From JBFXIE01 sp050176255 (GTDB lineage Bacteria; Pseudomonadota; Gammaproteobacteria; Burkholderiales; Burkholderiaceae_C): DNA of 64,000 bases. The notes under the pieces were generated by a model. That model was not told the DNA's origin. It saw only the letters and a list, made by a program, of their open reading frames with translations, and made no database searches. Position 1 is the stretch's first letter, and every line of letters begins with the position of its first letter. Location of the stretch: the NCBI RefSeq assembly GCF_050176255.1, contig NZ_JBFXIE010000003.1; one strand, written 5' to 3'. The position numbers and the translations under genes were made by a program. This document shows positions 17,614 through 25,841 of the stretch, in pieces.

Positions 17614-20103
17614 ATGCCAGACCAGAAGCGGCACCTTCTGATCGAAGGTTTTCTGTCCAACGAAGATTTTAGATCGCGCAGAACTGGTAGAAACCCGGCC
17701 ATTCCTCTTCAAGATCGGATTCCGCACGGCCAGCAGTTGTCAGCAAGATACGCTGATCTAATGCAGCAGTACGATGAGAAACGGCAGAATGCCGAGCCAC
17801 CAATCACAGAAGATGTGGGGATATTTGTAGAGATCGTCGGAGTCCCCGGCATCAAGTTGCCTCTAGACAGTCTAGATACGCGGGACTTCAGGTTGCACGC
17901 TTGCCGCAAGGTTGGCGATCGCGAGGTTGCTCTGGTATTCATTCCTGAGACTCGTCGAGAAACGTTTCAAAGGAAGGTCACGCAATATCTTGACCCGGAG
18001 AAAGATGGGAAAGGTGGTCCTCGCAATCACAATTTGATCGACAGTATCGCCGAAATGCGCTTGGCGGACCTGCGTGCGTTTTGGACGGATGCCCCCAGCC
18101 TATTCCCCCAGGACTCCAATCAACAAATTTGGTGGGAGCTTTGGCTCAAGCGACGTAATGGCGAAGACCCGCAAATCATTGCGGCACAGCTATCAGAGAG
18201 GATCGGCGGGCGACTCGGAAATACCTCGCTAAGTTTCTTCGATAGCATGGTATTTCTGATCAGAGCTTCCTCTCAACAGTTGGAACGTGCCCCTGAGTTA
18301 ATCTCTTCTCTTGAGGAACTGCGGCGCGCCAAGGAAACTCCGAACGTCTTGGTGGAATCTTCGCCAAAAGAACAGCGTGAATGGGCGGGCGATTTGGCCG
18401 CACGGTTGAGAATTTCGGACGAGGCATCCGTTTCTGTAGCCATTCTCGATACCGGCGTAAACTACAATCATCCATTGCTATCTTCTGTCTGCAATCAGCC
18501 GCAATCGGAAACATGGCAGCCGCAGTGGCCGCGTTACGATGAGGTCAATGACCATGGCTCCAGACAAGCCGGCTTGGCGATATTCGGGGATTTGCATGAC
18601 GCGCTGGTGAGTCGGTCTGAAATACCTCTACAGCATCGCATTGAATCGGGGCGTATTATACCGCCGCGCGGTGCGAATGACCCGGAACTGTACGGCGCAA
18701 TTACTGTAGGTACCGCATACAAACTGGAAGCAACGAGACCCGAATGGCGGCGCGTCTATTCCTTGGCAGTAACGGCCGACTCGGAAAAGGAAGGCGGAAT
18801 CCCTACCTCATGGTCAGCGGAAGTTGATCAATTCTCGTCGGGCGCAGAGGACGGGCAACAACGACTTTTCGTGATCTCAGCCGGTAACAATCGCTCCCTC
18901 TTGCCAAACGTAGACCACTGGGAGCAGCTACATCTTGCGGAGATAGAAGACCCGGCGCAGGCATGGAATGCCCTGACGGTTGGGGCATACACCGAGAAGA
19001 CAACCAATGATGACCCAAGCTTTGATGGGTGGTCGCCCTTTGCCCGAGCTGGAGATGCAGCTCCTGCCTCTAGGTCATCTGTCAATTGGGGTTGGAAGAA
19101 GCAGGCACCTTATAAGCCTGATGTTGTAGCGGAGGGCGGCAATCGTTTGCTGTCTCCCGATGGGACGGCCATATCCGATGCTGACTCAGTTTCTCTTCTG
19201 ACAACATCCGGAAAGGCGGCCGGTCAACTCTTTGAGGTATCCGCCGATACAAGTGCCGCCTGCGCATTGGTTTCACGCCAAGCGGCTATTCTCATGGATG
19301 AATACCCGGACTATTGGCCAGAGACAGTTCGTGGGCTCCTGGCACACTCAGCAGAGTGGACTGAGCGCATGTGGGAACGTTTCGGAGTTCTCAGCGGCCA
19401 CCACAGCCCCAAGGTCGCCAAAGAGACGATGCTTAGGAGCGTCGGATACGGCGTTACCAACCTTGAGCGTGCGCGCTATAGCGCCGGTCATGAATTGACG
19501 CTGGTCGCACAAGATCATCTTCAACCATTCACCAAGAACGCGGATGCCTCGGGTTCGGCCGATCCCAAGCTTAACGAGATGCAGCTATATGAGCTGCCGT
19601 GGCCGGCAGATATTTTGCGCCAGCTCCCCCCAGAGTTAGAGGTGAAGCTGAGGGTAACGCTCTCGTACTTCATTGAGCCCAATCCTGGTCGGAGAGGCTA
19701 TAGGCAACGATATAGCTACCAGTCGCATGGCCTGCGTTTCGAGGTCATTCGGCCTGGCCAGTCACTTGAGAATTTCCGAGCATTTATCAATGCGCTTGCA
19801 GATGCAGATGACTACATCGGTCCAGAAGGTGATGCAGATGGTTGGCAATTTGGCCCTCAGCTTCGGACGCGAGGCTCGCTGCACTCCGATGTCTGGACTG
19901 GTTCTGCCGCAGCCTTGGCGGACATGCAAACAATCGCCGTTTATCCTGTGGGAGGCTGGTGGAAATACCGCGCAGCACAAGATCGCTGGCAGAACAGTGT
20001 TCGCTATAGCCTGATCGTCAGCATCGAGGTGCCAGATGAGACGGTCGACATCTATTCCGTGGTTGAGAATATCGTTCAGGCTCAAGTTGAAATCGCTGTC
20101 TGA
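17614..20103 (+). CDS. ietS: Subtilisin-like S8 protease, IetS-like component of ietAS
   Basis: An 829-residue S8-family serine protease with the catalytic triad in order. Asp is in VAILDTGVNYNHPLL (D279), His in NDHGSRQAG (H314), the oxyanion Asn in ISAGNN (N425) and Ser in SADTSAACALVSRQ (S547), all numbered from the ATG at 17614. The first 250 residues are a non-catalytic domain and the C-terminal 250 residues a beta-rich region. No signal peptide is visible, so it acts in the cytoplasm, as expected for a defence effector rather than a secreted subtilisin. AAGGAG lies five bases before the ATG. A GTG at 17608 is less well spaced. Codon use is AT-richer than the core genome. Confidence 0.85.
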   Translation: MPDQKRHLLIEGFLSNEDFRSRRTGRNPAIPLQDRIPHGQQLSARYADLMQQYDEKRQNAEPPITEDVGIFVEIVGVPGIKLPLDSLDTRDFRLHACRKVGDREVALVFIPETRRETFQRKVTQYLDPEKDGKGGPRNHNLIDSIAEMRLADLRAFWTDAPSLFPQDSNQQIWWELWLKRRNGEDPQIIAAQLSERIGGRLGNTSLSFFDSMVFLIRASSQQLERAPELISSLEELRRAKETPNVLVESSPKEQREWAGDLAARLRISDEASVSVAILDTGVNYNHPLLSSVCNQPQSETWQPQWPRYDEVNDHGSRQAGLAIFGDLHDALVSRSEIPLQHRIESGRIIPPRGANDPELYGAITVGTAYKLEATRPEWRRVYSLAVTADSEKEGGIPTSWSAEVDQFSSGAEDGQQRLFVISAGNNRSLLPNVDHWEQLHLAEIEDPAQAWNALTVGAYTEKTTNDDPSFDGWSPFARAGDAAPASRSSVNWGWKKQAPYKPDVVAEGGNRLLSPDGTAISDADSVSLLTTSGKAAGQLFEVSADTSAACALVSRQAAILMDEYPDYWPETVRGLLAHSAEWTERMWERFGVLSGHHSPKVAKETMLRSVGYGVTNLERARYSAGHELTLVAQDHLQPFTKNADASGSADPKLNEMQLYELPWPADILRQLPPELEVKLRVTLSYFIEPNPGRRGYRQRYSYQSHGLRFEVIRPGQSLENFRAFINALADADDYIGPEGDADGWQFGPQLRTRGSLHSDVWTGSAAALADMQTIAVYPVGGWWKYRAAQDRWQNSVRYSLIVSIEVPDETVDIYSVVENIVQAQVEIAV

Positions 20104-20141
20104 TATGCCCCGTAGGGCGTCCGTCGTGCTGCGGGCAATGC

Positions 20142-20966
20142 CTAGAAGGGGATGTCGTCAGCCCACGGAAGTCGTGATGCGTGTTGCTCTGCCGCCTTGG
20201 CCTTTGACTTGATCTTTATCTCCAGCGCCTTGATGAAGCGGATCGACGCCGCGACGTGATTGAAGATCAGCAGGCTTTCCTCGTAGTTGAGGATAGGGTT
20301 GTCGTGAGCGAGGCTCTTGTTGTTGCGCACGTCATTGAAGGCTTCGAGCACCGAGATACTGGACTTCAAGATGCGCTCGGTCATGGCCGACTCAAGATGT
20401 CCACCATCTCGTAGCGCCTTGATGTACTCGCCGAAGACACTGTGCAGCGGCTTTTCACGAGTGATCGTGATGCCGTGTGGCTCGCACGTCACGCGGATGA
20501 ACTTGTTGACGAAGGTATGCAGCCGATCCAGCCCGCCCTCGGGCTGATTCTTCTCGATGGCTTCGCGAACATGCTCTGCCACCACCTCGAAATCCCGTTC
20601 ATCAGCGATGGCGGTCAGCGCATCCAATTCGGCCACTGGCTGGTCACTGAGAAGCCGCTGGGCGATCTTCCGACAGTCGTCGATGAGTAGAGGGTTGCTG
20701 TCGCCAAAGCACTGCTCATCGGTCGCATAGTCGATCAGCCCGCCAATGACACGCCCCGCGACATGATTGCCATCCACATCCCAGAACGTGCGCATCCTGT
20801 TGGCCTTGGAAGTGCCCCGTGCCTTGTACCTCTCGGCATCAATCTCGACTCGGTACTCATCGAAGAAATCGCCAAAGGTACGGTCGGAAAAGTTCAGGAC
20901 GTAGCCGCCGCCCATGCCAAGCAGCTTTTCCAGCTTTCGACGCTCGCTCCCAGTCAGATCGGACAT
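20142..20966 (-). CDS. Abi_C-like abortive infection family protein
   Basis: About 274 residues. The N-terminal part (SERRKLEKLLGMGGGYVLNFSDRTF) and the C-terminal stretch LEAFNDVRNNKSLAHDNPIL resemble the abortive-infection C-terminal domain family. In that family a helical bundle carries a conserved VRN..S.AHD segment, reminiscent of HEPN-type arrangements (R followed by a spaced H). The family is tied to phage-triggered growth arrest. It is the last gene of a seven-gene coupled operon, its ATG 8 bp after the stop of the gene before it. It converges on ietS with a 38-bp gap. RNase activity is unproven. Confidence 0.7.
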   Translation of the reverse strand: MSDLTGSERRKLEKLLGMGGGYVLNFSDRTFGDFFDEYRVEIDAERYKARGTSKANRMRTFWDVDGNHVAGRVIGGLIDYATDEQCFGDSNPLLIDDCRKIAQRLLSDQPVAELDALTAIADERDFEVVAEHVREAIEKNQPEGGLDRLHTFVNKFIRVTCEPHGITITREKPLHSVFGEYIKALRDGGHLESAMTERILKSSISVLEAFNDVRNNKSLAHDNPILNYEESLLIFNHVAASIRFIKALEIKIKSKAKAAEQHASRLPWADDIPF

Positions 20967-20974
20967 GAGCTCCC

Positions 20975-21802
20975 TTACGCCTTCATCTTGACCCACACTA
21001 TGCCGACCGCGATGGTCAGGACGAGCCCGGCGAACACCGTGCTGGCATAGCGGTAGTACAGTTGTCTCAACGCCCAGCGCAAGGGCCGGGCCTCTGCCTT
21101 CTTCTGTTCAGCGATCAACTGGGTACACGCTCGTTCGCGCGCCTGTAACTCCGATGTGGCACGCTCCTCGGCATAGAGGACAGCCGCCAGATAATCGAGC
21201 ATCCGGTGCTCGACGATGTTCTGCTTCCACGTTTCGACTGTAGCCAATGCCCCGGCCTGCATGGGGCGGGATCGCCCTTCGCGATGTTCGGGGTCGGTGT
21301 AGTCGAAGACCAGCCCGAACTGCTCATAAAACCAGTTGCGGCGCGCCTTGTTGTCACCGTGAGCCTGCCCGGCCAGCAGCTCGATGCTGTTGACGGTCGC
21401 CTCGGGCCACTGTTGCACCCACAGGACAATCTCATTCATCAGGTAGGTGCCGATCCGCTGGCCATCCAGCCCCGGCAGATCAAGAAACACCGCCCCCTTC
21501 GACATCGAGGGCGATGTCAGCGAGACAGAGTTGAAGTTGCGCGAGTAGCTGCCATCAAACCGCCCTTTTCCGCCGTCCCGGTGCGAAAACTTGGCAGTGA
21601 TGCGCTGATACGAGAGGCGGATCGACGCCTCGTAGATCGTCCCGTCGCGAGGATCGCGCCGATAGGTTTCCTCCCGCTCGACCAACACCCAGCCCAGTGC
21701 CTCGGCCTCCGGGCGCTCCTTGTCCTTGACCTCCAACACCAGAATGCGCGGTTTCACGCTCTGGCTGTCTCGCCACGCGTTATCGAAGGATGGGAGTGCC
21801 AT
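20975..21802 (-). CDS. GNAT-like protein with C-terminal transmembrane anchor
   Basis: About 275 residues. The central part has the spacing of a GNAT acetyltransferase: QRIGTYLMNEIVLWVQQW resembles the acetyl-CoA pyrophosphate loop and helix, followed by IELLAGQAHGDNKARRNWFYEQFGL, similar to GNAT motif B. Near the C-terminus a basic region precedes one hydrophobic helix (STVFAGLVLTIAVGIVWV), so the protein is probably tail-anchored in the inner membrane. The ATG at 21802 follows AGAGGTGG, making it a better start than the upstream codon at 21835. It lies between the GIY-YIG nuclease and Abi_C-like genes. The acetyltransferase call is pattern-based and moderate. Confidence 0.6.
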   Translation of the reverse strand: MALPSFDNAWRDSQSVKPRILVLEVKDKERPEAEALGWVLVEREETYRRDPRDGTIYEASIRLSYQRITAKFSHRDGGKGRFDGSYSRNFNSVSLTSPSMSKGAVFLDLPGLDGQRIGTYLMNEIVLWVQQWPEATVNSIELLAGQAHGDNKARRNWFYEQFGLVFDYTDPEHREGRSRPMQAGALATVETWKQNIVEHRMLDYLAAVLYAEERATSELQARERACTQLIAEQKKAEARPLRWALRQLYYRYASTVFAGLVLTIAVGIVWVKMKA

Positions 21803-21836
21803 GTCCACCTCTTTGGTTAGCAGGGCGTTGCACAAG

Positions 21837-23006
21837 CTAACCTACCAACCGGGCAGTCTTCGGGTCATAGACCACATCGGTGATTGAGCCATCCAGAATG
21901 CGCCGCACCGCTTCGTCGATCACATGCAGCGGTACAAGGAACCATTCCCTCGGCCTGACCGGGTGGCCGAAACGGTCTTGAATGGTGAGGTCGAGCTGCG
22001 CCGGCGCGAAAATGCGGTGGAAGATGCCTTCCAGCTTTGTTCGGTTGACACCCGCCAGCTTGTAGCTGGCGACAACCTCCACCTCCGCCAGCAGGTAGGT
22101 AGCATCGTGCGCCGCGTTGGCTATGCGGCTTTCGACCTTGCCGCCCGTGACTCCAATCTTATGAATCAGCTCCCGGTGTTCCGCAACGAAGGGATGACTG
22201 GACAAGCTGCGCAGCACGTAGATGGTGCCGCTCTCAATGTCATCCTCTTCCCAGGTCTCGCTGAACAGTGGCCCAGCGTTCGGGTCTGTCAATCTGCGCC
22301 CGGCCTGATCTTTGTACAAGGCGCGTTGCAGAGACCTGAGCAGGAGATTGCTTTCAGTGCCATTCGAGTAGATGACCCTGAGCCGCGCGTCCGGCTCACC
22401 ATTCGGTGTTCGAAACACATCCCCCATTTCAGCGACGTAGACAAGCTGTCCGCCGAGAATGAAGAAGTTGCCTGTCGTGACGCTTGCATCTCTGCCGAAG
22501 GGGCGCGTCTGCCTGACGCCCGACTTGAGTTCGCTCTCCGCCTGCTGAAACAGAGGCTGGAAGCGGTCGAAATCCTCGCATCTCTCGCGGTTTGCGATTT
22601 CCTCTGCCGCCCGTATCTCGGCCCTGGAGCGAACATGGCGCAGTTCGGTGATATCGGATGGGCCTGCCGCGCCTTCGAGTTCGGCGAGCAGCTCTTCATC
22701 ATCCATCGATTCCACTGAATCTGCCTGAGCGATTTCAGCCCCGCTTAGGAGCCCTTGATGATCGAGTGGAGCAAGGAGGGCTCGGCACTCATCCATCGCA
22801 CGCAGACGATCCAAGCGAACAGCGTACAACCGTTCGAATATGTCCTTGTCTTCGCCGTGCTGCGGAGTGCGCCCGTGCCCCTCAACAAACCGCTGAATTT
22901 CCTCGAATCCCGCGATGATGCGCTCCTCGCGCACCGAGCGCCCGCCTTCCCTTTTGGGTACTGCGTACTCGGCCAGTTCTTCTCGCAGCTCGTTCAGATC
23001 AATCAT
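21837..23006 (-). CDS. GIY-YIG nuclease family protein
   Basis: A 389-residue protein. The C-terminal third is a GIY-YIG nuclease of the T5orf172/MUG113 type: GTIYV (260-264), HKIGVTGG (282-289), the catalytic-type Arg in ESRIANA (R294) and Glu in KLEGIFH (E326), then a PREWF element. The N-terminal 250 residues have no recognised domain and may bind the helicase or DNA. The ATG at 23006 overlaps the helicase gene by 8 bp. In this operon it is the best candidate for the DNA-cutting subunit, since the methyltransferase partner appears to lack a nuclease active site. Confidence 0.82.
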   Translation of the reverse strand: MIDLNELREELAEYAVPKREGGRSVREERIIAGFEEIQRFVEGHGRTPQHGEDKDIFERLYAVRLDRLRAMDECRALLAPLDHQGLLSGAEIAQADSVESMDDEELLAELEGAAGPSDITELRHVRSRAEIRAAEEIANRERCEDFDRFQPLFQQAESELKSGVRQTRPFGRDASVTTGNFFILGGQLVYVAEMGDVFRTPNGEPDARLRVIYSNGTESNLLLRSLQRALYKDQAGRRLTDPNAGPLFSETWEEDDIESGTIYVLRSLSSHPFVAEHRELIHKIGVTGGKVESRIANAAHDATYLLAEVEVVASYKLAGVNRTKLEGIFHRIFAPAQLDLTIQDRFGHPVRPREWFLVPLHVIDEAVRRILDGSITDVVYDPKTARLVG

Positions 23007-25062
23007 AGCGCCCCTCGTCTTTGAATCGAACGAAGGCGGCGGCCCCTTCAGCCATTCGCTTCTCCCAGGCGTCAGTTGAACTGATCGACGGCAAACGGCC
23101 ACGCTCTTTTTTGAACTTGACTGCCCGGACAGCGAGTTCCTTTGCCTCGTCGGGCGTCAATCCGGTGCGTTTGGCCGCAATCGCTGCTGCGACCTGTTTC
23201 AGGCTCTCCTCGCTCATCGTTTTGGCGAGAATCGCGTAGGCTTCGCTGAACGGATTAATGCGGTCGATAAGGTCGATGTCCAACTCCCGCACGTCCATCG
23301 CAAACTTGCGCACCCCATCAATGAGGGCTGTGTTGACGGCAGGCTCGCCATTGCCTTGGCCACCAAGTGCAAGTTGCTTGGCCTGCTGCGTCAGGTTGAG
23401 GGCGGCGATAGCATGTTGACGCACTGCTTCCTGATCCTCTTCATCAAGGTCCGGATACCTCTCCTTGATGATCTTGCCCATCCGAACCTGAGTCAGCTCC
23501 TCCGGGACCAGTTCTTCATCAAACAGGCCGCGCTCAATGGTGGTCTTGTCTTGAACGAAGGTTGCAATAACTTCGTTCAGGTCTTCCCGACAGATGCGGG
23601 CAGCTTCGTCGCTCTTGGGCTCGGACAGTCCCTTGATCTCGATCTGGAACTGCCCGGTGTCGTGATTGAAACCCACATTACACTTGTCCGGGTCATATCC
23701 CCCGTCGCCATAGTCGAACCCCGGTGCGGGCTCGTTGGTCGGATGTTTCGGCTTGAACTCGAAGCGAGGCGCAAGCACCTGCTCCATGAGTAAGCTAGCG
23801 GCGATGGCCTTAAGCGTATCGTTCACCGCTTCGGTTACGGCCTGCTCCGAAGCGTCGGGCTCGGCGATCAGATTGGTAAAGCGGGCGCGAGTCTTACCCG
23901 GCGCATCGCGGGTCGCGCGACCGATGATCTGCACGATTTCAGTGAGGCTGGACCGATAGCCAACTGTCAGCGCGTGTTCGCACCAAATCCAGTCGAAGCC
24001 TTCTTTCGCCATGCCGAGGGCGACGATGATGTCTACGTGATCGCGGTTGTTCTTCTGTGCCGGGTCTTTCAACGCAGCGGCCACCACGTCGCGCTTGGCT
24101 GAGTCGTCATCCACCAAGTCAGCGATCCGAAGAAGCCGCCCATTAGGGGTCATGACCAATTGGAAGCCAGTCGCTGGATCGGTCCCTTGCCATTCACCCA
24201 GTTCCTCGATGATGTGCTCGACCTCCCTGATCTTGTCCTTCGTGCTTTCGCGAGAGTTGACGTTCGGGATGTGGATGATGGTTTTCTCGGCTGGGTCGAG
24301 CACCTTGAGGATGTCATCGGCGTAGGAGCCCGAGTAGAAGAAGTAGCCGATGTCGAGCTGCTTCAGGTACTCGTAGCCATTGAGTTGCTCATAGTAGGTA
24401 TAGGTGACGGTATCGAACTTCGACTCGTCCTGTGGTGCCAGCACGGCCTCGGCGTCACCCCGAAAGTACGAACCGGTCATCGCGATGATGTGCACCCGGT
24501 CGCGAGCGATAAATTGCCCAAGATGCAAGCCAAGCTTGTTGTCCGGGTTGGCCGAAACATGATGGAACTCATCCACCGCAATTAGCCGCCCGTCGAACGC
24601 CTCCACCCCAAACTGATCGACCGCGAAGCGGAATGTGGCATGGGTGCAGACCAATACTTGGTCATTGCTCTCAAGGAATGCGCCAAGTGACTTGACCTTG
24701 CCGCCGTTGTCCGAGCCGGGCGCATTGCACAGGTTCCATTTCGGCTCCACGCACCAATCGGTCCAGAAGCCGAACTTACTCAGAGGTTCATCGCAAAAAC
24801 TGGAACCAATGGACTTTTCCGGCACAACGATGATCGCCTGCCTCAACCCTTGGTTGTGGAGCTTATCGAGAGCAATGAACATCAACGCCCGGCTCTTGCC
24901 AGAGGCTGGCGGCGACTTGATGAGCAAATACTGCTCACCGCGTCGCTCATATGCGCGCTCCTGCATCGGGCGCATACCGAGCGCGTTTGCTTTTGATGAA
25001 CTTCCGTTGCGGGCATAAGAAACCGAGACGGATGGAACGGCATTCTTGAAAATTTCAGTCAT
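22999..25062 (-). CDS. SF2 DEAD/DEAH-type helicase of restriction-like operon
   Basis: A 687-residue superfamily 2 helicase or translocase. Motif I is KSPPASGKSR (49-58), motif II DEFH (164-167) and motif III AMTGSYFRGD. A C-terminal RecA-like domain holds ALGMAKEGFDW and the motif VI-like IGRATRDAPGKTRARF. No nuclease domain is fused to it, unlike type I HsdR or type III Res proteins. It overlaps both neighbours (8 bp with the GIY-YIG gene, 4 bp with the upstream unknown gene), indicating stoichiometric coupled synthesis. It likely moves along or remodels DNA for the methyltransferase and GIY-YIG nuclease; that is inferred from context. Confidence 0.85.
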   Translation of the reverse strand: MTEIFKNAVPSVSVSYARNGSSSKANALGMRPMQERAYERRGEQYLLIKSPPASGKSRALMFIALDKLHNQGLRQAIIVVPEKSIGSSFCDEPLSKFGFWTDWCVEPKWNLCNAPGSDNGGKVKSLGAFLESNDQVLVCTHATFRFAVDQFGVEAFDGRLIAVDEFHHVSANPDNKLGLHLGQFIARDRVHIIAMTGSYFRGDAEAVLAPQDESKFDTVTYTYYEQLNGYEYLKQLDIGYFFYSGSYADDILKVLDPAEKTIIHIPNVNSRESTKDKIREVEHIIEELGEWQGTDPATGFQLVMTPNGRLLRIADLVDDDSAKRDVVAAALKDPAQKNNRDHVDIIVALGMAKEGFDWIWCEHALTVGYRSSLTEIVQIIGRATRDAPGKTRARFTNLIAEPDASEQAVTEAVNDTLKAIAASLLMEQVLAPRFEFKPKHPTNEPAPGFDYGDGGYDPDKCNVGFNHDTGQFQIEIKGLSEPKSDEAARICREDLNEVIATFVQDKTTIERGLFDEELVPEELTQVRMGKIIKERYPDLDEEDQEAVRQHAIAALNLTQQAKQLALGGQGNGEPAVNTALIDGVRKFAMDVRELDIDLIDRINPFSEAYAILAKTMSEESLKQVAAAIAAKRTGLTPDEAKELAVRAVKFKKERGRLPSISSTDAWEKRMAEGAAAFVRFKDEGRYD

Positions 25063-25841
25063 TTCTGGCTCGCCTGTTTTCGTTTGGCGTTGTCATTCAA
25101 AATGGCTTTCTCAAGCCAGCCGGGCACGTCGGTGGTTTGGGAAGCAAATACGTTTTCTGGAACGTCCTGCCAGAACGCCACAATAGCGTCCGAGAATGCC
25201 TGAAATTGCGCATCACTCACCTTCAGGTGTGTGTGATCACGATATTCAACGCCAGATATGACGCCACTAGCACCTTGGAATGGGTCATCAAGATATTCGG
25301 GGTAATCTTGTTTCAAATCGACGAGAGACTTCCCCCCGCCATGCTTGTAGACATTCACCACCAGACGGCACGCATCAAGCGTGGGGAAATAGCGAGCGCC
25401 GCGAATTTTCCAGCCGAGGCAGTCCAACAAGTCGACGATCTGGCCGAAATCCGCAGACCAGACCTTCAAGGTCGTATTGTCTCCACGATGCCAGTGCCCT
25501 ATTTCCCGCACGAGCCAGTCGCGCAACTGCTTATCCCATTCATGGAACATCCCGGCCACAACGCTTAGACGAGTTCGATCCCGCATGTCGCTCAGGAGAC
25601 TATAGAACTCAATTCCCACGTCATTGGCAGCCTCATAGAAGGACGCGGGGTCATGTCGGTCAGGATCAAAGTTGTGGCGGCTTCTTTCCAGCCACTCTTC
25701 GGCTGCCTTGTCAGCCTCCGATTCAATGTCGTCAAACTGGGAGAGCAGGCGCTTGCGCGCCTGTTCAACGTAGAAGAGGTGGCCGTCGATCAGAGACTGC
25801 CGAAACGGCCCCCACATTTGGAACAGCACATAATCACTCAT
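25059..25841 (-). CDS. Unknown protein of methyltransferase-helicase operon
   Basis: A 260-residue, mostly helical acidic protein, translationally coupled at both ends (4-bp ATGA overlaps with the methyltransferase upstream and the helicase downstream). Its most distinctive segment is CRLVVNVYKHGGGKSLVDLK, with an N-x-x-KHG pattern of the kind seen in some HEPN-like helical proteins. I cannot assign a family. The N-terminus (MSDYVLFQMWGPFRQSLIDGH) shows no signal or membrane helix. As a fixed member of the cluster it may be a specificity, sensor or toxin subunit. No function should be assumed. Confidence 0.7.
   Translation of the reverse strand: MSDYVLFQMWGPFRQSLIDGHLFYVEQARKRLLSQFDDIESEADKAAEEWLERSRHNFDPDRHDPASFYEAANDVGIEFYSLLSDMRDRTRLSVVAGMFHEWDKQLRDWLVREIGHWHRGDNTTLKVWSADFGQIVDLLDCLGWKIRGARYFPTLDACRLVVNVYKHGGGKSLVDLKQDYPEYLDDPFQGASGVISGVEYRDHTHLKVSDAQFQAFSDAIVAFWQDVPENVFASQTTDVPGWLEKAILNDNAKRKQASQK

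Noticed and set aside
20142..20966. Confident HEPN RNase assignment for the Abi_C-like protein
   Set aside because: The spacing VRNNKSLAHD is suggestive but does not prove the R-x4-6-H active site. Left as family-level similarity.
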